NCBI GenBank assembly: GCA_001970855.1
Contig: LSSN01005710.1
Span: 1-21,986 of the forward strand
Direction of reading: 5' to 3'
Source: Smittium culicis
Lineage: Eukaryota > Kickxellomycota > Harpellomycetes > Harpellales > Legeriomycetaceae
DNA length: 21,986 nt
Part shown: positions 1 to 10,649 of the stretch, piece after piece
Layout: each line of letters begins with the position of its first letter
Position numbering within the stretch: the stretch's first letter is position 1
Notes under the pieces: generated by a model
Told to the model about the DNA's origin: nothing
Database searches by the model: none
Seen by the model: only the letters and a program-made list of their open reading frames with translations
Position numbers and translations under genes: made by a program

Positions 1-266
<266 letters not shown>

Positions 267-1153
267 CACCATAAATTGACTTTTTCAAAAAGAATAAAAG
301 TATAGCTGTTATTAAAAATTTTCAGTTTATATAAATTATTTTTTTGGTGTTTTATTTAAATTAATTACTTACCTAGTTTTAAGTTAATAATGAAAAGGAG
401 TTCTTCAAGATAAAGTTCAAATTAACAAAGAAAACATGTTTACATTAAACTTTTAACAAAACATTTTTTTTCTTCAAATAAAAAAATATAATTTTTTCTC
501 TGGCTTGTATAAATAGTTTTTTAGTAGAAATTTACTTTAATAATAAATCCAGTTGTGCTCTATAACCCTCTCTAGGTGGTAAACTGCCTTTAATCTACAA
601 AGTTTAACCATTTTATTCGATAAAAGTAAAATAATTCCAAGACCCAATAAAATATTGGTAGCTACTGAATAGAAGAAATGTTTAAAGCTGCGTGTAAACT
701 AATGGCGAAATAATAAATTTATTTTTCAAAGAGTGTCGAACGGAAGAGAGATGATGTTCTACTTTTGAATAGTTTCGGGGTGTGATTCGATTTTATTTAT
801 TTACTACTTCAATTTGGACCAACGAACGCTCTGAAATTATAATCGAAATGAATCAACTTTTAAGACCCAGTAAATCAAAACAAATTCTGCCAATAATTCA
901 ATTTAACAAGATAAAAAAATACTAAAGCGATTTGAATATTCATATAAAAAATTCATATTACACATTCTACAATACTGGTTAAAGTTTAATTTACCTAAGC
1001 TTGCATCATTTCCTATCAATAACCCCTATATAATTTATTTTACAAACAAAATAAGCCTGGATATATGAATAATATTTAGATTAATATTCTTATAATCAAA
1101 TATTTATATTCCTCAGTAACAGGCATTTTTAGCTGAGCGATAAGATCCACAGA
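267..1153. other. Noncoding region upstream of the ELG1-like gene
   Basis: No reading frame of convincing length or composition is present on either strand between the heptamer array and the gene. The sequence is AT-rich with a somewhat more mixed stretch around 540-860. I looked for tRNA A and B boxes and saw no convincing pair. It presumably holds the promoter and 5' untranslated region of the gene that starts at 1154. An in-frame TAG at 1130-1132 bounds the reading frame upstream of the chosen ATG. Confidence 0.6.
1026..1034 (+). promoter_or_regulatory. TATA-like element
   Basis: A TATATAATT-type stretch lies about 120 bases upstream of the ATG at 1154, in the right direction to serve as a TATA element. 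In DNA this AT-rich such matches occur often by chance, so it is only a candidate. Confidence 0.2.
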
Positions 1154-4100
1154 ATGCTGAAGTCAGAGGACGTCAGAGGCAGCCCAAACACTTCAGTATC
1201 CAAGAAGAGAAAAAACTTGTCATCAAAAGATGAGTCTAAATTCCAAAAAAAATTAGATTTCAAATCAAAAATTGACACAAATTCTGGACCCATCATAATT
1301 GATAATAATGCTCTAAATGATTCTTCAAAGTTACACAAATCATCAGAAGCTGGTTTTGATGACTGTGATATTATAATGAGCGGTTGTATTTCCCCAAAAT
1401 TATCAACATCAAATTCGAATTCTAAAAAAACCCCTGAATATGTAAAAAAGCCTAGAGTCTCTTTAGATCAATCTATAGAATCAGAAAGTTCAAATACGTT
1501 TATCTCTATAAAAACCGATTTAGATATTGTTTCTCCATCAAAAAAATCTAAAACAAAAAAACTCGTATCAGATAAGCAAAAGCAGAATAAAACAATTAAA
1601 AAAGAAAAAAAAGCTAAGAAAATCTCCAAAGATGACAAAAGTTCAGCCTCACCGGATATTTCCTTATTATATCCTATCCCTTTAGATTCTAGCCTTCTTA
1701 AAGATAAAAGCAATTATTGTACCTCATCAACAGAATCGAAATCAAGCTTTGATTTAAATCCTGCTCAAAAAAAACCCGATAAAGTTCAAAATACCAATAA
1801 GAATAATAAGAACATCTCTAAGGATGAAACCAATAATAAAAAATCTTTAAAAAATAATTCAGGTAATTTTACTTCAAATGCTACATCTCAATCTAACTCA
1901 AAAAAAAAGCAAACAGACATACTAGACAACCCTAAAAATGAAAATCTCATGAAATTTGTACAGAATTTACCAGTCTTTTCCCCTAAAACTAAAACAATTA
2001 TTTCTCCAGAAGATAATAGTTCCCCTATTTTAAATAATTCTCTGAGAGATAATTCTACTAGAGTTATAAACAGCGAAGTCAGTTTTCCACCTAAAGAGTC
2101 TTTTAAAGATAAAGAAAAGTCTCTATCTAATTCTAATATCAAACTGAACTTACAATCCTCGACTAAAAAAAAGCCTAATACTAGAAAAGAAACTGATTCC
2201 AAACTTGTTTTAAATGCTTCTCCACCTAAAGAGCTTAACTCCAGCAAAATCGATATCTTTACAAGCTCCAGCTTAATTCCTAATACCAGATTAAGAAAAT
2301 CAAAGCTTGCAGCTAATATTAAACGCAATTTTTTTGCTAAGGACGACTCATACGGGCCTAAAGTTACAAACTCTTCTCCATTAGACGTCAATGTTATTAA
2401 AAAAATAAAGCTAAGATACTCACTACCCCCAAACTTTCTATTTCGTAAAGTAAAATCATTACCTTCAGATAACGATTTAATTTTAACAAAGACTACAAGT
2501 TTGCTGGAGTCAGGATTTGAAACAGAAAAAATTAATGGTAGTAATATTCATCCGAACGAAAGAAATTCTAATTCTTCTAATATTGACCAAATAAATTTAG
2601 GTGATAATTCTAACGATTTATCTGAGTTTAAAGGTCTTTTTAAGCCATCTATAGACAATTCATTATCTACAAAAAAAACCAAAAAGGATAAAGTGCCAAA
2701 GATTCCTAAAGCACAAAAAATCCCAAAAACCCCAAAATCGAGATCATCTTTAACTAAGAGTTCTATATCAAAAAAAATTCAAAAAATAAATCCTGAAGAA
2801 CTAAATGATACATTATTAGTCAATGAACTTTCAAATGATCTTCCTCTAAAAACTCTTTTAGACGGTAATTTAGAAAAAATATCGAGCGAATCTAAAGCAA
2901 ATGAAATAGTTATGATACCGCCTCCTATAATTAAAGAAGACTTGAAAAACCATCCTGAAAACGCCAGTGAAACTAAAAGCACACCATACTTTTTCTTACA
3001 TTCAAATCTTAAAAAAGAATTAGAAAAAAAAAACTCCAACATCACCCCTGAAGACGGACTAGAAAGTGTAATTGCTCTAAAAGGCTCAAATAAAAGGTAA
3101 TTTCTTTTTACAAAATCATTTTTTCTTTTTATTTCCAGTATTCTGAGTTTTTTATATTAAACTATTATAGATGTAAGGTATCTGACCTTAAAAAAGATAA
3201 AACCAAGTCTGAAAATTCTAGTGATGTGATAACTATAGACGATTTTGACTTTAATAAAGCAAAAAAATTTTCAAAGATTAAAAGCAAGTCAATCATTCTA
3301 GTACCATGGCCAGGTCAAATTTTCGGTTCAAATGAACATGTGAATTTACCTTCTGTAATAGAAGATGTAACTGATAGGCCCATAAAAATTAAATTTCAAT
3401 TCAAAGCCAAATTGCCTGAAATTTCATTTGACCCTCACCCTAACCATGCATTGAAAAGGTTTTTTTTACTCAAGCCTATTATACCTGTTTCCAATTTTTC
3501 TAACTATTCTTTTTATTAATAAATCTCATACAGATCATGCGAGTTGAGTATAAACTGCTGCTACAAGTCAAATCTTTTTGAAATCGAATCTTATAATTTA
3601 CTCCTCAATAATAAAAATTCTATAAAAGACAAATCTTTTTCAAGCCCAACAAAAAATACAATACCTTTAAGTAAAGTAGATAGCTGGAAAAACTATCTAT
3701 CAGATATACCTCAAGAAAGAAGCTATAATAAAAGAATCTTGTCTTCTATCATCGATTCATCTGCAGGTAACTACCATGGTATTTTTGCAGGCCAATCTAA
3801 TAATAGGGAAAATTTAATTGCTGAGAAATATGCTCCCAAGTGTACATCTGATATAATTGGAAATGCAAATGCAGTAAACATTCTAAGTCTGTGGCTTAGA
3901 AACTGCTCTCTTTCCAAAACTGATAAATCTACTTTAGAGCCCAGGAATTCAAAAAAAATAAGATTAGGATCTAGCATGCCTACAAACTCAGAAATTCAGA
4001 TGAACGAATTGCTTGCTGAGAATAATGATTCTTGTCACGCATTGCCCATTTCAAAAAAGAGGTTAAAATCAGTTTACTCTGAAACTTATCAAAAAAATGA

Positions 4101-7017
4101 AAATGTTGTACAAAGTAATGATAAACCTTCAACAATGAATAGTTCATTGGTCGATTCTAAAAACAATGATTTCATTACATCCGGAACTAATCAACGATTA
4201 CTAGATCCTAATTTAACTGATACCCCAACTAAAAACCCAATAATTGGAAATTCAGATTTTTTTTCAAAAAAAAACAAAAATTTAAAAGAAACCTCCAGAA
4301 TAGTAGAAACTCCCCCTATCACTTTATTCTCTAAAGAATCCCTTTCTTTAGCAACTGAAAATGAACAAAATCTATCAGTAAAAGGGAAAAATAAAAAGCC
4401 TAAAAAAACGCCTGTCAACAAGATAGTTAAAATTAGGTCAAAAAATAAGAAATCTGACCCTAATGATTTACCTTTTGAACCCAGCGAGTTTAGCAAAGAA
4501 GAGCTAGATTTTTTTCAAAATTATGAATTCTCATCTTCTGATAAAAACAGTTTATTTGGTAAAAGACACTTGTTTGGAAGGATAGATGACCCTTCAAGTA
4601 ACACCAGTAACGATAAAGTAAAAAAACCTTTCTCTATAATTAATAGAATCGAACAAAAAACAACCCCAATAGAAAATAATTTACAATCTTATGAAAATTT
4701 TGGAAGACCAATTCTAAAAAAGGAGCAGCAAGGTTCGAATAACTTGATGAATTTTAGTAATGAAAGTAATGATGTTGATGTAGGGATCGCCTTGTTGGTT
4801 GGGCCTAGTGGCAGTGGGAAGACTGCAGCTGTCTATGCACTAGCAAACGAGTTCAATTATTACGTTCATGAAATAAATGCTAGTGATATTCGCAGTGGTA
4901 AGGTACTAATGGCTCAACTACAAGAGCTTGTAAAAAGTCACGTTGTTATTGGCGGTAGCGGAAACAAGTTTATGCAAAAACAAAATGTTGCTAAGAATTT
5001 TTTTAGCATGAAAGGAGCTAGCAAAACCAAGAAGCAAAATATTGACGAATCTGGAATTGATAACCTTAAAAAAATACAAGAAATTGGAAATGGAAATGGA
5101 AATTCAAGCGACTTAATGGAATTTGAGATGCCCTTGAACAAAAAGAATCCTAAATCAGATCTCAAAGAGGTCCTTATATTGATAGAGAATATAGATTTGA
5201 TTTTTGAGCAAGATGCGGGCATGCTTGTTGCGCTTGAGATGATTTCTACAAAAAGTAAGAGGCCTATAATTGCTACTTGTTCTAGCATTGGAAAAAATTC
5301 AACAAATGTGCAATTATCAGACCTCAATTTTCGGCGTATTATTCAGTTCAATTATCCTAGTTTAGATGAATTATGTACTTACATTTCTTTAATCTTGATT
5401 AATGAAACAGGAATAAACCATAATTTATTTCGACATGACGTTATAAAAAAAATATGCTCAGATTGTAATTGTAATTTATGGAGAGCTATGACATTTGTAG
5501 GTGATTTTCTATCAAACAAAAACTTTTTAGAGAGCTTATCTAATGCTAACACTTCTAAAAACCAACCTGATAATATAACTGAAGGAATTAAATCGATTAC
5601 AAATAACAGTGACCATTTGCTCAAAAATCTGGCAGCTTCTTCCCAAATTCTAAAAACTCCGATAGACGTTGAACTCACTTCTAGCTCTAAATCACCAATT
5701 TCATGTGATATAGATAATCTCATAAATAATAATAATTATAGGTCTACAACTAATGACATAGAAAAATCTGCTAGCCTTGGCGATTTTGAAAATTTTAAAC
5801 AATCCAACAATACCAGTAAAAATCAAGATAATATTGACTTATCTTTACTAGTAAAAAGCTCACTCCAAACACCATGTATTAATTGCGACTTCTACTATAC
5901 CTGGATTGAGTACCTATACACAAATCCATCAACTATACTTCATAAAGACTATAAAATCAACCATAATCAAAATCAATTTCCCCCCAATCCATCTTACTCA
6001 TTTCATTCTGAAGAAAATGGCTTAAAACCTAAAGTACTTGAATCCTTAGAAAAAAACATTCTTTCTACACCTAAAAATGAGAAATTTACTGATCACGATA
6101 TAATTTCAGACTTATACAAACTATCTAAATCATATGATCTTATGGCTGATATAGACAATCTGTTATACTCTGTCCCTGAAATGGGGGAGAATTTTTGGGA
6201 GCCTATATATGAAATAAACTCGGATTTTAGTTTCCCTGATTCCACATTAAATGCAAATTATGTAGCGCTTGATTCTCGATTAGCTCCTAATAACTCAGAA
6301 ACCAAGTGCGATGATTTGAAGATTCCTTTGTATGCTTACAAAGATTTTAAAAACTTCCGTGAAAGCCTTGAAATTAGATTATTAAATAAATATCTCAATA
6401 CTACCTACGAACCTGAAGACTCTATAAAAAAGAATGAGATTTCTCCAAGGATTTGTGATGATAGAATTAGTTCTTTTGGCATATTATCGCCTAACGACTA
6501 TATAAATAATATACCTTCTGCTGATATTAGAGGTGAAATTAACAATTTCTTTATTAAGCATGATCAAGAGATCATAAACTTTTCCAAAAACTTTCCCCCT
6601 TTGCTCATCTCAAAATTGCCTATTTGTGAAGATAATGGGTTATCGGAAATTCCAAAATTTAAATTCCAAAAATTTTTCAGCTCTCTTTCTGGAGAAAGCA
6701 AATCCCAAAGACACTTGTCACTGGTTGGAAGTAGCGTGAGATACATTCCTTTATTTAATAAAATATTCATCGATTATCTCCCCTATTTAGCAACTATTGC
6801 AAAATTTGACAAACAGATGTCCAAATTTATTCTCAATATGAAAAATAAGACCTCAGAGTATGTCGAGAACTTTGATCACTTGCAACGTGTATACAATAGC
6901 AAAATGGTTAATAAGGGTGGGAGGTCTACTCGAAATAGTAAATACCAATACAGTCCACACCTTGACTGGATAGATGAAGAAACAATTTCAAAAATTATTC
7001 AAAATAGCCAGTTTTAA
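1154..7017 (+). CDS. ELG1: ELG1/ATAD5-like PCNA-unloading AAA+ ATPase, three exons (1154-3096, 3171-3458, 3534-7017)
   Basis: Spliced gene of 1904 codons (human ATAD5 is about 1840). In ELG1/ATAD5 families this protein replaces RFC1 in an RFC-like complex that unloads PCNA, preferably SUMO-PCNA, from DNA in the nucleus. Residues 1-650 are Ser/Lys/Asn-rich and disordered, with a Lys-Pro tract at 513-530 and SUMO-interacting-like motifs PIIID (46-50) and VITIDD (667-672). The RFC-family entry motif AEKYAPK is at 840-846, followed by DIIGN. Walker A GPSGSGKT is at 1167-1174, INASDIR follows soon after, the Walker B region LILIENID is at 1291-1298, and a sensor-1-like IIATCSS is at 1322-1328. The remaining ~570 residues fit the collar region. 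About 320 low-complexity residues separate the entry motif from Walker A. The Walker B acidic pair is E-N. The start is the first Met after an in-frame TAG at 1130, with A at -3. Family assignment is from motif order and spacing; ELG1 rather than RFC1 rests on the Walker B context and the large disordered N-terminus. Confidence 0.88.
3097..3170 (+). other. Intron 1 of the ELG1-like gene (74 nt)
   Basis: The donor is AAAAG|GTAATT and the acceptor is TTATAG. Splicing joins AG at 3095-3096 to A at 3171, giving an Arg codon and an open frame into exon 2 (phase 2). An alternative acceptor at 3137-3138 (TTTCCAG) would give a stop within eight codons, so I rejected it. Without splicing, the TAA inside the donor GTAA ends translation at once. 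Confidence 0.85.
3459..3533 (+). other. Intron 2 of the ELG1-like gene (75 nt)
   Basis: The donor is AAAAG|GTTTTT and the acceptor is ATACAG. A good branch-site candidate, TCTAACT, lies at about 3500-3506. Splicing joins AG at 3457-3458 to A at 3534, again an Arg codon in phase 2, and links the two open frames. The intron contains a TAA at 3517-3519. A donor at 3487 was tested and gives a frame mismatch. Confidence 0.85.
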
Positions 7018-7332
7018 TATTCATATGTATAAAACACATATTATTCTACTCTCTAATTAACTATTTGTTAATATTTTACATTATAATTTTTTTATATAAT
7101 TTTAGTTTTATTGAATTAAATCAATATAGATACTTTTTTAATTTTATTTATTTATTTATTTTCTTAGTACACACACTATTTTTACTACTTATTAAGCTTA
7201 CTTTATTTTTAAAAATTCATTTATAGGCTACTTTTTGAATATAATCCATTTCTCTTTTGAAAACCAATGATTACTGCCCTTTTTTTCTTATTTTTTAAAT
7301 TGCCCCTTAAGCTATTTATTATGAAAACAGCA

Positions 7333-7385
7333 AGCATTGAACTTTAATGCAAGTTAAAACCTGCATGTTTTATGCCTTCAATGCT
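7333..7385. repeat. Two-level hairpin (inverted repeat)
   Basis: AGCATTGAA at 7333-7341 is the exact reverse complement of TTCAATGCT at 7377-7385. Inside it, ATGCA at 7347-7351 pairs with TGCAT at 7362-7366 around a 10-base loop. It lies about 320 bases past the stop codon of the ELG1-like gene. It could be a structured RNA element, a decayed repeat end, or chance. Confidence 0.55.
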
Positions 7386-9910
7386 AAACTTGAATAAATA
7401 AAAATTTCAGAAATTATATAATAAGAGATTATAAGTAAAATTAATTAGTTGTGCTTGTAATCTACTTCACATCAACTTACATTTATCGTGGCCATATTGA
7501 AGTCTTTCATAGTTGATAACCTTGAAAGAATAAAATTTAATCGAGTCACTGAAAAAATTATGTAAAATTTCTAATTTACAAAATTTTTATATATTGCGGA
7601 ATGTAATTTATATTAGTGTCTATAATATGCTGTCACAATACTTTTGTCTCACCAGATGAAAAAATTCCAAAATTATTTCAGCTCATTTTATCTATTTTTA
7701 TACTATAATAATGTAATATGTAAAAAAATCAAAAGTTGAAACTATTTATATATATTGTACACAATTCTTAGGCCTTTCCAAAGCTCTAATAGCTCGATTT
7801 TTTTTATATACTTCAGTATGGATTTGATTTAATTAAATATGAAATTTAATTTTCTAAGATTAGTGCTAGTTATAAAATTTTCATAATATCCTATCGCCCA
7901 AATATTTTTATCTTAAAATTCTAAATAAATCATTCTGTTAAGTTCGACATCTGAATTTGAAAGAATTACAGTATTAGCATGACTCTTCTAAAACAATGAT
8001 TCTTTTTTTTATATTAAAGTTACATATTTTAAATTATTATTAACTAATAGATAACATTTTATAAAAAAAATAAAAACCTTATTTCATTCACAAATGTAGC
8101 TCGAATTTTATATTTGGAATATTACCTTAGTGTAACCATCCCCCCAATAAAATAATTGCTTGGATTGAATTTAACATTGTTATAACTGAAAAATCAAAGA
8201 TAATATTATAACTACAAAATGAATTAAATTCTAATTATCATTTCTAAAGAATTATTATTGTTCTAAAGACACTAAACAAGATAAAATCGATTAAATTATT
8301 GATTTACAATACAATAAAAGCTACTTTTTTAAAAAATTAGATTTTATAAAATCAAAAAAAAAAAAATTCCAGTAAAAATTTATTTTAAATTGATAAATGA
8401 TTCTATATGTGAGTTATTCTTAGAAGAGGACCTTTTTTCTTATCATTTCTATTTGAATATGTAGATAAGGGTATTTTATTTACTGTATTGTAAAAATCAT
8501 TCGATTAGATTTTATATTACGTTTTAAAAGTAAAATTAATGCTACCAGGTAGGTAAAATTTAATAGGAAAAGTTCCGCTCCTCGAAATAATCTACCATAA
8601 ATAAAATTGTATAATGTGATTGTATCCACTAATAAATTAGTATTAATTTTTTAAGCAAATTAATATTATACAACTAGAAATATCTTAGCCATAGAGTAGT
8701 TTTGGCATCTAATTCTTGCTTAAATTCAAAAAAATTATTCGAAAGGCGGTAAATAACTCCAACAGATCTAATAAAAAATACTAACTATTATGGAGATTCT
8801 GAGAAAAGAGAACACTTTTTTTGCAGTTTAATTTTATTTTCCAGATTATTCATTTAGTGTAATTATTATTGGCAGAATTGAAAATGCATTTCAATTTTTC
8901 TATTAATTCATTTAATTTTGAAATTTGTATTTGCTAAAAAAAAGAGCTATTTAACTGAAAAGCTATAATCTTTGAATCCAAATTTATACAATTTAATGTT
9001 TTTCACTATAAAACGACTCCTTCATAAACAATAACCCATTCATACACCTTATTTTTTGGTGAAAGCTTGGCATCAGATAAGAAAATTATGTTTTTTTAGA
9101 TATCCATGTGAATCAAGAAAAATCAGATTTGAACATTATTAATATAATTAATAGGGAAATTATTTTTTTTAATATTTATCAATTTGAGATTTTAGTAAAT
9201 TCAATCAACTAAAAATTCAAAAATAATTTACTTTATCCTATTGTGAGTATAAAAAATATATAAATATACTTTCATTCAATCAATAATATAATTAATTTAA
9301 AATTTACAAATCTAATTGACGTGTACCAATAAAAAGAATTCTCTTCATTCAGAGTTTCATAAATCAAAGAAAATTTTTTATGAATATCCGATTAATATTA
9401 TACTTTGGATATTGAGTATTCAGAGTGTTTAAGCTAAATCATTAATTTGATAATTAATTAATAATTATAGCTGTAATATGTATTATTTGGAATAATAATA
9501 CTTTTGTTTTTTTTATTGTCACTTTTTGTTATTTTAAAAGATAAATATTTATTGTTTTACTTATCAAATCTTGTTTTATTTCTTATGGATTTATACTAGC
9601 GTGCGGCTAAGCATTATTAGACAATAGTGCTAGAAGAATAATAAAAGTAAAAACTTATAATAACAGTGTAGTAGTATAATTATCGACAAAAAAGATATTT
9701 AAAAGCGCTAATATAAATCTTAATTAAGAGTAAATATAGAAATTATTATTGGAGTTACATAGTTGATTTTTTATGAAAAAATAGTTAAGTTTTTTTAATG
9801 TTTTGGTTGATAGTTAAGCTAGAAATTGGTTTTTTTTTAAATGGTTTATGGAATTACAATGTGTTTTTTTAAATTTTGATGAAATTGGTTTTAAATTTTA
9901 AATTAAAAAA

Positions 9911-9937
9911 TATGTTTCAATATGTTTCAATATGTTT
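9911..9937. repeat. 10-bp direct repeat, 2.7 copies
   Basis: TATGTTTCAA occurs twice in tandem at 9911-9930 and is followed by a third partial copy, TATGTTT. A short simple repeat with no evident function. Confidence 0.85.
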
Positions 9938-10649
9938 ATTAAAGGGACGTATAGGATAATTTTTTTATTTTTGTTTGTTAATATGGAAAAATCTTTATTA
10001 AGGATACATTTTATAGTATATAGTCTTACAATTTATAAATTAGTATAAAAAATTAATAACTAATGATAAAATCGTTACTATCTCTTAGCAAATAAAAATT
10101 CCAAAACGGACTGAAAAGATTTCTGGTGGATATGGAGCTGCTAGAGCGTCGGAGGATGGTTTACTGAATATCAATTTTTTAAATATTTTTTAATCTTTTT
10201 AAATACTTTTTGTATATTTTTAAATTATGATTAATATACTCTGAGGGAAAAAAAGATGAATTGAACAAATATAATAGTTGGAATTCCTATTCAATTACGT
10301 CAATAATATTAAAAACCATTGAATATTTAATTTAGTAAAATTAAGCTGAATAAAATTGCCATAATCGTTCGGAATATTCTATATGAAAAATTTATTCATT
10401 TTTGAGATCCTAATAATCAATTATCTCAGTTATAATTCGAATTTTAAATGCGCCAAAACTTGTATTAATTTGGATTATTTCTAAGAGGCGCTTTATATTT
10501 TAGCGCTATTATACGCCATAGGACGGATTTATATAAAGTTTTATCATCTTTATTAATAAAAACATCGAAAATCGAGTAAAAGAAATAGTACAAGAAAAAT
10601 TTTCCTCAAAAACGCAGCCAAAACAAAAAAACACCAAACCAAATTTCAA

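Larger units (their letters stand above)
7018..10559. other. Long A/T-saturated noncoding stretch
   Basis: About 3.5 kb with no open frame of 60 codons or more on either strand and no protein motif that I recognise. It contains homopolymer A and T runs, a two-level hairpin at 7333-7385, and a short 10-bp repeat at 9911-9937. Its first bases must contain the 3' untranslated region of the ELG1-like gene. I found no tRNA and no convincing transcription end signal. It may be fully decayed mobile-element sequence, but nothing in it shows that. Confidence 0.6.

Noticed and set aside
2308..2343. PCNA-box candidate NIKRNFFAK in the N-terminal region
   Set aside because: Spacing between Ile and Phe-Phe is one residue too long and the Gln is missing.
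1888..2391. 167-codon minus-strand ORF, and other minus-strand ORFs inside 1129-6770
   Set aside because: They are shadows of the ELG1-like exons: the plus strand has the conserved ATPase motifs and continuous spliced frame, and the minus-strand products show only complements of Ser/Lys/Asn-rich codons.
3097..3138. 42-nt version of intron 1 using the TTTCCAG acceptor
   Set aside because: It leads to a stop within eight codons, while the acceptor at 3170 restores the open frame.
3226..3519. Separate small gene with a GTG start
   Set aside because: It is the middle of exon 2; the frame is open upstream to the splice acceptor at 3170 and joins exon 3 by a second intron.
7930..7965. tRNA B-box-like GTTCGA
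   Set aside because: No matching A box and no cloverleaf arms around it.
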